From Endocalyx cinctus (Eukaryota; Ascomycota; Sordariomycetes; Amphisphaeriales; Apiosporaceae), in the NCBI GenBank assembly GCA_001600455.1, contig BCKC01000002.1:4850171-4914170 (forward strand): a stretch of 64,000 nucleotides of DNA, read 5' to 3'. Made by a program: the position numbers and the translations under genes. The notes under the pieces are model-generated. The model was not told the origin of the DNA. It did no database searches and worked only from the letters and a program-made list of their open reading frames with translations. Positions 1-10,579 of this stretch are shown piece by piece (within the stretch, counting starts at the first letter, position 1; each line of letters starts with the position of its first letter).

Positions 1-1100
1 GTTGATCGCGACCTTTATTCCTTCAATTGCTTGGCCATTGGTGGAATGTAACAGATGCCGGGAGCTCATTATCCTAAGAAATGATAACTAGCGACGTCAA
101 TTTCTCCGCATCATCTGGATCCTTTTATCCTTGATTCTTCTTTTTAATTTCTTCCTCTCTTTGTCTCCTCCATTGCCGTTTCATCTTTCTCTACAAGTTT
201 CCACAGAATATATGAAGATGAAATTTGACGATGAGAATAGTTATGAACGCCCGACAATTGTTAAAGTGATTTAGTGGGGTTTAATATGTTTTATTTATGA
301 TGCATGTCGCAAATAAACGATGTTATCCCAGCAGCCCAGTCGACCTGGGCTGGGCTGCATGGTAGATTTGGCCAGTCTGCCACTGTCATGGAAACCTTCG
401 ACAATAGGGATAATTATACTAGCATTTTGAAATGGGAAATTTGCAATATATCTGACTTTTGAACACCCAATCCATGGCGATTCAATATGACGTTCTTCTC
501 TTTTCTTTTTCTTTTCTACCCGCCACTAATCCGTCGGCAATTTCTCCCCAGATCCATTTCATTATGGGGCTCGGCATGCATATGCATAGTCAGAGTACCT
601 AGACTATACCTCACATAGTCAATATATTCCATTTCATGACGCATTGGCGCACGGGTGATTGAACTTTGGCTTACCTTGTGAAGGTGAGGGGTTACCGGTT
701 TTCGGGCGGTGAATTGAAGATATTTTTAAACTCATTACACATAATAATACCAGCCCACATGATTTGACTCATCAAATCCGATTTCGAAAGTAGACCGGAT
801 ACCTGTCAACTTACATAGTACACTACATTATACGATCAGCCACAGACAGGTCCAAACCCTGATTGGAGATTTCTGTTACATTCTTAGCGCCGAGCCCGTC
901 AATCCACAATTTTGGAATAAAAATTTTTTTTTTTTTGTCTGTTTTGATTTTCAAGTGTAATTACTTATTTATACCAGTTCCCCCCCAAAAAAAAAACCCA
1001 CCAAGATCTTGCTCCCCACGTAAAAGCATCTGGGGCATACGATTATAGGAAAACAGAACAAATAAGTAAACAAAACTTCTTGGATGCTAGGGAAGAAAGT
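1..1100. other. Intergenic region upstream of the homocitrate synthase paralogue
   Basis: No coding region is supported here. It holds a perfect 8-bp inverted repeat (332-339 and 345-352), pyrimidine-rich tracts, a TGACTCA box at 765-771 and a T/C-rich and A-rich stretch near 925-995. The last few hundred bases are the likely promoter and 5' leader of the gene that starts at 1101. Confidence 0.6.
765..771. promoter_or_regulatory. Candidate CPC1/GCN4 box TGACTCA
   Basis: The heptamer TGACTCA followed by T matches the consensus of the cross-pathway-control bZIP factor (GCN4 in yeast, CPC1/CpcA in filamentous fungi). It lies about 330 bases upstream of a homocitrate synthase paralogue, and lysine biosynthesis is a known GCN4 target. 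Such a heptamer arises by chance about once per 8 kb, so this is suggestive only. Confidence 0.35.
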
Positions 1101-2534
1101 ATGTCGACTGCCAGCAACCCTATTGGGCACCATACCTCCCACACCATGGGAAATGGTGCCGCCAGCGGAAACAGTGGTTCTCATAAGGGAGGAGACAGCA
1201 ACACCAATGACAATGGTGAGTATCATCCTTTTTCCTGGTAGTAATTTGCGGTTAGCTAAACTTGTATCCCATATTCAGGACAAAATCAAGGCAACGTCGT
1301 GGAGACCTCCCTGAGTTGCGAAGGTGCTGGTGGAAATTTGACTACGAACAACGACTTAACCGATCCTAATGCGACTGACGATGGAGACACGGCGTCTCTG
1401 CGATCTTCTTCGGCGGACAGCGTCTTGGATGATTTGGATGCGGGAGCTACCTCCAGCGGGAATACCTCTATGCACTCCTCCATGTATTCTTCTGTCAACC
1501 CAGACAGCTTCTGCATCATTGACAGCACCCTACGCGAGGGCGAGCAGTTCGCTTTGTCTCAGTATACCACGGAACAGAAGATCCAGATTGCCAAGGCTTT
1601 GGATGATTTCGGTGCCGACTACGTAAGAATTTCTCACCCTCCTTGTCCAATGTTCTCCCGACCCTAATCTCCAAAATCTAGATTGAATTGACCTCGCCGG
1701 CTGCCTCCGAACGTTCCAGAGAGGATTGTGCTGCTATCTGCAAGCTGGGTCTGAAGGCTAAGGTTAGTGAAGCTTCTGACTATTAGCTAGGTGTTTTGGC
1801 CTGTAGCTAATTGTGGAGCTAGATACTATGTCATATTCGATGTAACATGAACGACGCGAAAATCGCCGTTTCGACTGGCGTCGATGGAATGTAAGTTTTC
1901 TTTGCCTCTACATCTAAAAACATGTTCTCAAGTCCACGGCTAACACTTTCAACGTAGCAACATGTGTATTGGAACCTCCGCCCAGCTCATGAATCATTCC
2001 CACGGAAAGGACATGGCCTATATCGCGAAAACAGCCCAGGAAGTGATCGAATACGTCAAAGCGAACAACATCGAAATCCGCTTCTCCGGAGAGGACTCGT
2101 TCCGATCCGACTTCAACGAGATCCTGAAGTTGTACTCTCTCATGGACAGTCTGGGCGCGAATCGTGTTGGCATTGCCGACACGGTGGGTGGAGCGACCCC
2201 GATGGAAGTCTACGAGAAGATCGAGGCGCTGCGCAAGATTATTAGCTGCGGTATTGAAACGCACTTCCATAATGATACTGGATGCGCCGTTGCTAACGCG
2301 TACTGCGCCCTCGATGCCGGTGCGACCCATATCGATACTACGGTCCTCGGTATTGGCGAGCGTAACGGTATCACCTCGCTCGGCGGCCTTATGGCTTGCC
2401 TGCTTCGCACCGACCGCAGGCAGTACATCCTCCGCAAGTACAACTTGGAGAAGCTTCCTGAACTTGAGAAACTGGTCGCTGAGACCGTCAATGTGGAAGT
2501 CCCTTTCAACAACTTCAAGTTATCTCTGGAATAA
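1101..2534 (+). CDS. Homocitrate synthase paralogue, C-terminally truncated
   Basis: Homocitrate synthase condenses acetyl-CoA and 2-oxoglutarate, the first step of the fungal alpha-aminoadipate lysine pathway. Exons 1101-1215, 1279-1622, 1682-1762, 1823-1890 and 1958-2534 join in phase to give 394 aa. The catalytic TIM barrel is well kept: DSTLREGEQF at about residues 120-129, then ELTSPAAS, the HFHNDTG metal-binding strand and GIGERNGIT. Two things are odd. The N-terminal extension of about 118 residues is Ser/Asp/Asn-rich and longer than usual. The protein stops just after VPFNN, where family members continue for roughly 110-120 residues with the GFCAFTHKAGIH segment and the C-terminal subdomain. 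I found no continuation downstream. It is therefore a truncated paralogue, either a decaying duplicate or a neofunctionalised protein; a full LYS20/21-type gene should exist elsewhere. Start chosen at 1101 because it is the first ATG that reads into the splice-joined frame. Confidence 0.8.
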
Positions 2535-2910
2535 GAGATTAGAAGTTGATGGAAAGAATCTCTTTGCGAGTATGGAGGAGAAAAGTGCCTTTAGTTTACC
2601 GCGCCAGAAATGGTGATAGTACCGGTAGATAGTATTTGAAATTGAACATCCTGATTTATACAGAATGCGCCGCTTAACTGAAAAAGATATGATGCCTTTC
2701 TGTTTTGCTGATATTGATATGAAAGAATATTAATGTTGATTAATATACTCGTATCTACCCTGGTAGATTAACTAGTAAAAAGTCGACTGCGTGTAATCCA
2801 TCATCAGCTACTGTTCTCTCTCGCCTCTTGTTTCTCACCTCGCCTTTACCCAACGATCTTCCCCTACGCCAATCTGCCATCACCGTCGAAATACAATTCA
2901 TACCCCTAGA
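2535..2910. other. Short convergent spacer
   Basis: This lies between two convergent genes and holds both 3' untranslated regions. No ORF or repeat of note is seen. Confidence 0.5.
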
Positions 2911-3147
2911 TTAGACCCCAATGCATCCGTAGTATTCAGCAGCGCAGTAAGAAAGATTGATATTTCGTGTTGCGCGACAGGTGTTGTAGCCTCTTTGGCA
3001 GGACAGCCTGCAAGTCTCGTAGTCGGCCGCGCAGTTGTCGATATTGGTGTTGGAAGAGGAGCGGCAAGAATCGTAGATTGCCTGGCAGCTGGAAGCCGCC
3101 ACGATGGTGGAGGCCGAGAGGGCAAGGATGATACTCGTGAATTGCAT
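2911..3147 (-). CDS. Small secreted eight-cysteine protein with internal duplication
   Basis: The single-exon product is 78 aa. Residues 1-19 form a clear signal peptide (hydrophobic core IILALSASTIVAA). The mature part has eight cysteines at 21, 28, 39, 46, 50, 57, 68 and 75. The spacing is C-X6-C-X10-C-X6-C, then X3, then C-X6-C-X10-C-X6-C again, so it is two tandem copies of one four-cysteine unit. The copies also share CQxxYxxC, a following Arg, two Asn, and CAAxYxxC. I do not recognise the family. The size, signal and cysteine content are those of fungal effector-like or antimicrobial secreted peptides. The regular Cys spacing suggests two helical hairpins each tied by disulfides, in the manner of twin-CXnC folds; that is inference. 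Confidence 0.75.
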   Translation of the reverse strand: MQFTSIILALSASTIVAASSCQAIYDSCRSSSNTNIDNCAADYETCRLSCQRGYNTCRATRNINLSYCAAEYYGCIGV

Positions 3148-4183
3148 TTTTTTTTCTTGCTCGTTTCCTTCGAAGTGGATATAAAATGAACTGAGTGAGG
3201 GAACGTTTTAAGTGAGTAGAAGGATGGTTAGATCAATAATTAGTAATTGTGTATCGAAGTAGATGAGGATAGTAGTAGAAGAAAAGAGGAAACAATATCA
3301 GTCGGCTGCTGGAAGGTTAATAATGGGCTTGAAACCATGTTTTATATATTCGTTTACTGGACGGATGAGGCCAATAATGGATGCAGCACCTTATCGTTAC
3401 CGTCATCATGACATAGAGGTATAATCACTTTCCTCGAGTTCAAGAGCCACTTTATACTTCGAGCATCATAGATATTTCACGGGAGTTATCTACAATAGCG
3501 CAATAAACTTGCGCAGGGTGAGACCTTATTTTGTACTCTATGCGCGGCCTTTTCTTTAGACTTCTAGAATAATTCTTATTTTCACTCAAAACTTATCGAA
3601 AATCGCAGCCAAGGGATTCGAGTGTACTTACAGGATTGAAATACGAAAACACTAAGCTTGATGGTACTTTGGATTGGGATCATGGACTAGGATAGGAATC
3701 ATATTTTTTTTTTCCAACGAGCCCTTTTTCGTAGGGTGCATAGTATCGGCGTGGAAATGAAATTTGGGTTTTAGTCAACGTATTCTTTTGAAGCTTCACG
3801 AGAAACAAATAATACATAGTCACAGCAGATAATTTATAGGTTGACGCGCATTATTGTATATAATTTGAGACTAATTATCTCGTTCACTAAATACGGCACA
3901 TTCCATTTTCATTATAATTATTGTTACTTCAGGTATGAACTCTTTACATAGCCCTTATATCAGAGAAGAACTTGGAAAAGGCGACCAGTTTTTTGAACGG
4001 ATATGCCTCTCATGTCGTTCATCCTAGCAACCACATAATTAAACGAAATCACCTCTGACTGTCCCCTACTTCTTCCCCACAGTCATCATTTTCGTGTAAT
4101 AACTTGAAGCCAAGCCGCCCTTCAACTTCATGATAGCATTTTATGATCTTTGCATTCTCTCATCCTGGTATTCTTAGGTGGAA
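3148..4183. other. Intergenic spacer
   Basis: This holds the promoter of the small cysteine-rich gene and the 3' flank of the next minus-strand gene. It is AT-rich with a poly-T run near 3705-3715. No gene is supported. Confidence 0.5.
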
Positions 4184-5673
4184 TTACTGGAGCAGAAGCT
4201 TGTGTACGAAACCGCACGTCTCGGTACTTCTCATGGCTTGCGCAGCAAAAGACCACACCACGTCATCTGATTTTCCGGGTGATTTCGAATCGCCAGAACT
4301 CTTGAAATAGTTCTGTAGACGAAGAAGTGTCTCTCTGTCGAAAATATAGAGATAGTGGACATCTATATTGATAAGCCTGTGATCGATATCGCAGCCGAGG
4401 AACCTCTGCCAGTCGCGACTATCCCAATACCAGGTGTCCTCGTTCATCGTGTGAGGGTCCGTGGCACAGGGTCTCGCCGAGAAGATAGACGGGTCGCTCC
4501 GTTTCACCAACTGTTCAAACTGGACCTGAATAGGTTGAGGGAATGAACGAGGGTAGGTTTCATCGAATTGCTTGAAGTGAAAGGCGTTGATAACCAAACT
4601 AACATTCGGTCGCATCTCGTACTGGGCCACTAGGTTTTCCAACCCGACGAGTTGAGAGCACCACTCCGAGGACTCCTGCCCTATCACACCCATATCGGCG
4701 AACTTACTGGGTACGAGTGCAGGCTTGATGTTGCGAAATTCGGACGCCCAAGGTTGGAAGGCTTTGTGCATGACTATTTATCGGATCGTTAGCTTTCTTG
4801 ATTCTTACTACTACTTTGAATGCGTTTTTAAACCTCGGACGAACTCTACAATCGATCGTTGGGCTGGGAAAAAATCTTATGGATGATGATCTCTGATGAT
4901 GTCTTCCTAGTATCAAGGCACCCAAGGAAAGAGAAGAGGGAAATGAGTTATTCAAACTTACCGCACCAGAAGAAGTGTTCTAGAACGTCGGTTGCCACAG
5001 CTATCTGGCTTAATTCCCCAAGGGAGAAGCTTGTCCAATACCTTCTGGTCCATTCTATAGGTAGGCAAGGCAGAATATTGAAGGCTCTGCAGAACATGTG
5101 CCCTGAGTTCTTGTGATGGGAGTGGAATATATTGGCAAATATCTCCAACATGAACAAGCCTTTGACGACACGTCTGTTTTCGGTTCCGGAGAGAACGGTG
5201 TCTGTGTTACATGGCTCGTCGTCCGAGGTAGTCTTGACGATTACGTTTGCGGCGTTCATAAGGTTCGTCAGCTTGGGGATGGTTGAGATGCCGTAGTGTG
5301 CTGGGTTTACATTCGACGAGGATATATATTCATCGATGAACTGATGAATATCTTCCATGTGTCGAAATTGTAAGTTTCTTATCTCAACGTGCTTCTTGGA
5401 CTCAATGACGGCGATGGCCAATTTGAGAGTTCCCTTGTCGCCGGCGATCTTGGTCAGGGCCTGTGAAAGGATGTCGGGGCTATTCACTTTCCAGACTTGG
5501 TAGAAATTGCGGCAAGTTCGCTTGAGTGCCTCCATTTCCGGCTTGTTTAGAAGTGTAAACAAGTGTATCTTGGCCTTGATAGGCAGCGACAGTAAGGGTG
5601 GACGGCGGCTCGGTGCAATACTGAGATTGAGCATAGCATCTACTAGACCGTTAATGTTCGACATTTTGGTCAT
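4184..5673 (-). CDS. F-box-like protein
   Basis: Exons 5673-4962 and 4773-4184 join across a 188-nt GT-AG intron in phase, giving 433 aa. Residues about 27-62 (LLSLPIKAKIHLF, then CRNFYQVW) look like a fungal F-box: the LLSLPxExKxxIF start, a leucine-rich middle and a closing TCRxFYxV. The rest has no domain I recognise. F-box proteins recruit substrates to SCF ubiquitin ligases through Skp1; this role is inferred from the N-terminal motif only. The start at 5673 is the first ATG; another ATG lies three codons in. The intron is long for this window. Confidence 0.7.
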
Positions 5674-6114
5674 GGATCTGCGATTATTTAATATGAGATT
5701 GAGATTCTTAGATAAAAGAGGAATAGAAATTGATGGGAAAGTATTAATGTAGGTGAAATGATGAAGTAAAGAAGGTTGCGAGGTGATGATGAAGAGAACA
5801 GAGGAAGAATTTTACTGTTGGGTGTGAACTAAGTAGTTATATAAAAAGTTTTTCTCACCTACAGTGAATTGAATCGGGTAAAAATTGATAATGCGTCAGT
5901 AATTAACAATAGATGGACAATGGATAGTAGAGGAACAATGCAATTCCTGTATTAACCCTATTGTATTTATGAGTTCGCATCTGATTAGGCACTGGAGCTC
6001 CTTCAAAATCAACAGAGTTTTTCGGCGTGACGAACAAATAAACAAATAAACAAAAAAAAAAAAAAAAGGAACCCAGAGGTGAATTTATTATCGAACGTAC
6101 TTAATTCGAAGAAT

Positions 6115-6170
6115 TATTTATTTATTTTATTTTATCTATTTATCTATTTATCTATTTATCTATTTTTTTC
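6115..6170. repeat. TATC/TATT microsatellite
   Basis: Repeats of the tetramers TATT and TATC follow each other here and end in a T/C run. Confidence 0.85.
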
Positions 6171-6949
6171 CCCCCATGTGATTAAAAAAAAAAGGAGGCA
6201 GACCAAACTCACAGCAGATGAATAGAGCACCCAGCTAAAATAGCTTTTGATTATCATATCAATCACCATATATTACAGGGCTAGAGAAGAATATAGAAAG
6301 AGTTTCTTAAAGAACTTGCCCATAAACATCATGTATGCTGAGTTAAATATATATAACGAGATCCCCCCCCCTTCCAGTATGCTTATAAAGTGACTTGCTC
6401 ATAAAGTGACTCCCTACAAAGTGACTCCCTCACTGAGCACAATACCAATAAGGTCATCGTACATGTGTACATAATACCTAGGTACCACGTATGTATCTTA
6501 AAGGAATATCGCTGTGTATAGATAGTATTATGCTACCTAACAGCTAAATTTCACCCTTTAATATACTATTAATAAACCTACAACTGTTTAGCTAAGATAA
6601 TTATCTTCAACATCAACAACCTTTTACTACAATTTATACACGATACCGACCTAAACAAGACCTCCAAAGCTTCTGCCCCTCGACTGTGATAATCATAAGC
6701 CCGTATACCTTCTTAACAAAAGTATTGAACTAAGCCCCGGTACAACCTTTGCAACATTCTTGGTTAATTCTACGCCTAATTATGCTGCCACCGACAATAA
6801 CTAGTTGAGCTAGTATCCCTGCAATAGACGCGAACACGAGAAAATGAGAAACACCAATGCCCCCCCTAGCTCTCTATCCTCAAGAATTATTAGATCTCAG
6901 AGCCCATTCTAGGTAAAATCTGCATTTCTGCTTTGATACTTGGAGGATA

Positions 6950-7160
6950 AATACGAGAGCTAGCTAGATGACTTTCGAGACCAATACCGCTTAAATCAAG
7001 AGAGGCCACTATTTACCGCCGCCCTTCATATCAAGGGGTTAAAGGCCGATCCGAAAACCTCGAATTAATACTCAGATTCTTGCTGGAGCACGGTTGAGAC
7101 CCTCGATTAAAATGCTGGCGCCCACCGGACTCCTATAAACCACACTCGAGGAGCGTAGGA
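6950..7160 (+). pseudogene. Ankyrin-repeat-like relic
   Basis: In one plus frame, RPLFTAALHIKGL resembles the TPLxxAAxxGH core of an ankyrin repeat. One frame away, LILRFLLEHG followed by a stop codon and DPRLK resembles the VRFLLEHGADPRLK helix-loop of the next half-repeat. The gap between them contains a frameshift and stops, and no ORF links them. It is read as the decayed remains of an ankyrin protein gene, perhaps related to the intact one at 10.6-13.9 kb. The match is short. Confidence 0.4.
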
Positions 7161-7327
7161 CCTACACAGAAAAGAATATACCAGCGGCAGATTTCTGCCA
7201 CGAGGCTATTCAGATGATGAAAATGCCGTCAAAAGGAGAGAGAGAGGAAAAAAAAAAAGAACGGTAAACCACATTGAAAGGTCTACCAGTTCGTCCTAAT
7301 GTTCCACCCCTTTATTAGGACCTTGGT

Positions 7328-7504
7328 TGTCATGGGGGCTACGGTACGTACCACGGCTTCCCTCCGGGTAACCCCGGCAGGATACGTCTATATAAGGGAG
7401 GGCTTCCGCCCTGAATAGATATAATAGAAGGTCAAGAATTAATGTGATAGCTATTCGACTCTTAAATTATACCCCTGTCCTATTACTAAGCACCGTCTAT
7501 GTCA
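7328..7504. mobile_element. Possible solo LTR remnant
   Basis: The stretch starts TGTCATGGGGGC, contains a TATA-like box (CTATATAAGGGAGGG near 7389-7403) followed by a GAATAGATATAATAGAAGG leader and a CAAGAATT motif, and can be ended at TATGTCA. This layout resembles the U3-R-U5 of fungal Copia/Gypsy LTRs. I see no target-site duplication, no second LTR and no polymerase ORF. Confidence 0.25.
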
Positions 7505-8216
7505 CTGCGTTGTCCTACTCCAATGTGCCCCTATTCTCTTACACCCTTGCCACGGTCGTGAAATTGAAAAGTTCACTCGAATCTCGACGCATTACAGAAA
7601 ATAAAAAATATCTATATATAGGCGTATTGGATCGTTTTAACGTTTCATGCGACTTACGAGTAGACTTTCCAGTGGAACGAAAATATAATTGAATATGCTT
7701 TTTGTAGGGAGCATATATTGCATAATTGGAAATTTATGTGTTACACTGGTGCTCGAAAGGGGTGCTGCCGCTTATGTAGACTTTGCAAATCGAGCCTTAG
7801 TAAGAATACGAAGGAATACCTATGTTTTGATTGGAATAAAGTGAGATACGAAAGCTCTGTCGAACGAGAGCCTAAGATGGATATCCTGCTACGTCTTTTC
7901 TTTAAATCATTTTTTATACGCGGCGTAGGTAGAGAAACTGTTAAGACCGAGCTAACTTGATGTTTTAGATAGAAGGCGATTCTAGTCCCTATCAATCTTT
8001 TTGAGAACGGCGTCTAATTCTCTTTACATAATTATCCTGGACACCATTCTAAGCAATATTTAACTTTGGTGATCCACAAGTAGATGCTGGGGTTACAAAG
8101 AAGACGGATATCAAACTAAGTTTGGATGGGTATTAAGAAACTAAGATCAACCTAGGCCATATCCCCGTAACCAAAGCCGTACCACCATTTCCTACGGTTC
8201 TTCTAATACAGGCCCT

Positions 8217-8666
8217 TCATGAGCGAGTTCTCTGCCAACTATCCTGAAGTGCGATTAAAACCTCGTACGCCTGCAGTACCACTATGTTGAACTCTTCGTT
8301 CCGCCAGTTCACCGGAGACCCTTCGCAATCCAGATCCTTCTTGATGACTCTAGCCATAAACCGTGTGAAGTGCATCACGTTGGTCCAGTCCGATTTATCA
8401 ACCCGTTCGTCGACGTAGATACCCACGTATTTCATGTTGAGAACAGCGTGGTGGAACGAGACAAGCTTATAGTCTGGCGCTCCGGAGTTAGGATGGCTGA
8501 TGAGGTAGTCGTCGACGTACTCCTCGAAAAACGGACTGACGGCATCTGAGTCAAGCCAGCTCTTTAGTAAAGTGTTTGTGGCAAAAGCATTACCCAACTT
8601 ACCGCGAAGCTGCTTTAAGTGTTCGTCGGCCTCGGTTCTCTCAATGTATCGTAGTACGGAAGACAT
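8217..8666 (-). CDS. Hypothetical protein, 149 aa
   Basis: This is a single-exon ORF beginning MSSVLRYIERTEADEHLKQL. An in-frame ATG exists 23 codons upstream, but the inner one gives a more protein-like start. It is mostly alpha-helical in appearance, with acidic and aromatic residues, no signal peptide and no membrane segment. I do not recognise the family. It stands alone in AT-rich spacer DNA, and its codon use looks like that of ordinary genes nearby, which supports it being real. Confidence 0.55.
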   Translation of the reverse strand: MSSVLRYIERTEADEHLKQLRGKLGNAFATNTLLKSWLDSDAVSPFFEEYVDDYLISHPNSGAPDYKLVSFHHAVLNMKYVGIYVDERVDKSDWTNVMHFTRFMARVIKKDLDCEGSPVNWRNEEFNIVVLQAYEVLIALQDSWQRTRS

Positions 8667-10579
8667 AATAGCTAGTAAGGAAAAGCTAGGATCAATTCCT
8701 GTAAAGCGATGGAGAGGTCTATGGGTATTTATCAAAGGTTTTGGTAATTATAATATAAATAACCTCGGTTTATTTCTGACAGGTGTTTTCTTTTCTTCTG
8801 TATGTATACTGGAGGCTGTGTACCTAAATAATCCATCAGCTGAGAGGCATAATGGTTAATGAATTGTGAAATAAATACCTAATTAATTTCAGGTTGATAA
8901 TTATGCTGAAATATGAGGAAGCAAACCTCATGCGTGGTAATTAAGGGTTGACTGAAGAAAGCTCTTAGATTAGGTAAGTTCGTAGATATGATCTTGGTTT
9001 TGTGTGCTGTTATCTACGTAGAGTCGAGGAAAGGTTTTTCCTGGGCATCGGTCAACTTATTTATAAAGGCTTTTAGTATCATCTACTTCTAGAATCCTAC
9101 TTTACTACCTTGTGAGAGTGAATTAAAAAGCAATAATACTGTTATATTGTCATGATAGCATAGGCGAAGTACCAGGTGTCTAACTCGTAGTTATTGTTTT
9201 AAGTGACAAGTGAAAGATACATTACAAGATAACTTCCCGAAGTGATTTACTTTAAGGTGAATGATGGATTTTTCCTTATATTAATAGTCATTTATTATTA
9301 CAGAATTTAGTTTATTATGTGATACTAAATATAAGAATTCAGCCATGATATATGCTGAACATTGAATACAATTGTTTTCACCTTTGTGACTAATTAATAG
9401 TTAGTGAATAATAAAGCTACAAACAGCGGGAAAGTGAAAAGAGTATCAAACGTCAATTCACCCACCAAAATGACTATGGGCTTCAAAGTTTCTGGTCCAT
9501 ACATTATCATAATGATATAAAGACCTTTTACACAGACAAACAATATTATAGACAGGATGATTCAATATTATTACCTTGGTATTGAATTTTAAAAAAGATT
9601 CTTTACGATTTGCTAGCAGGTGTAGCAGCATGATGTTCTAGTACCCTGGATATTATACCAATTGGTCGATTGGTTGAGGATTATAGAATTCAACATCAGT
9701 GTATTTTTGCTAATTTGTGGTGATATGCTCCAAAGATACACCACAATCCCCTTCGTGAGGTACCTGCGAGTTATATTTCCACACTGCGCTGCTCTCTTAT
9801 TACTTTGGTGGAAAATACAGTCTCGAAGTTGTCGTAGCAGGAAAATGCAGACGAATAGGGGTATTTTGCTTTTATTTAGGACATGGATAGGACATGGCGA
9901 GGGCACCCCCAAGGCTTGGTACAGGATTTCGAGGCTTAGTCAAATTCTAATCATTATTAATTAATGAAATAAGCCTGTATAGCCAATGCTTGAGAGGGAA
10001 AACATGGTGAACAGATATGTGGACTTAGCCCACAATGCAGGTGGGAAGATCTCCCTTTGCCTAACAATACAATACTTTCACTCCCTAAGCAGCAGTCTTT
10101 TTTTGTTAGTACCTCATACTTGAATCTAATTACCACCGGGGATTCCTCACATCATTGATGTAACATTAATGCCACAATCTGGTAATGGTCAGTCAGACTG
10201 TAACCTCAGTAAAATCTGGGCATCAATATGATTATTACAGTTCAATTTGTTTTTCGGCCAATTACTAAATACGTTATAATCATACGCGAGGCATAATCCG
10301 TCCGATCAGGCTCTGACCAAAATTCCCAAGTGTCCATAGTTCGAGGATGCCTTATTTAAATAACCTTGAAAGGCTAGCCAATATGTTTTGTAGATTCTAC
10401 CGTGCCATCCACCACTCGACCACAAGAAATATGCCTAATACCCCTCATTTTTCTTTTCCGCCTCTCTTCCACCATAAAATTCCAAAAAAAACCTCTTGTC
10501 AACACCCCCCCTCCCTTTTTTTTTTTTTTTGTCTTTCGTTCTTATCTTTCCGTCAGCTCAATAATCTACTATAGTTATC
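8667..10579. other. AT-rich intergenic region
   Basis: It is nearly 2 kb of AT-rich DNA. Short ORFs occur on both strands at 9613-9964, but they overlap head to head, show no domain and look like chance. The last 150 bases, with a C/T-rich run near 10500-10560, are the likely promoter of the ankyrin gene. Confidence 0.5.

Larger units (their letters stand above)
5674..8216. other. AT-rich, gene-poor decayed region
   Basis: It holds a long A tract near 6050-6067, a TATC/TATT microsatellite, a short CATAAAGTGACTCCCT-type repeat near 6390-6430, an ankyrin-like relic (6950-7160) and an LTR-like stretch (7328-7504). No intact gene is supported. It looks like a zone of insertion and decay. Confidence 0.55.

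Noticed and set aside
7444..7995. Short ORFs on both strands downstream of the LTR-like stretch
   Set aside because: They overlap one another, lack domains and lie in decayed DNA.
9613..9964. Two opposed ORFs of about 100 codons
   Set aside because: They lie on top of each other on opposite strands, with no recognisable protein features.
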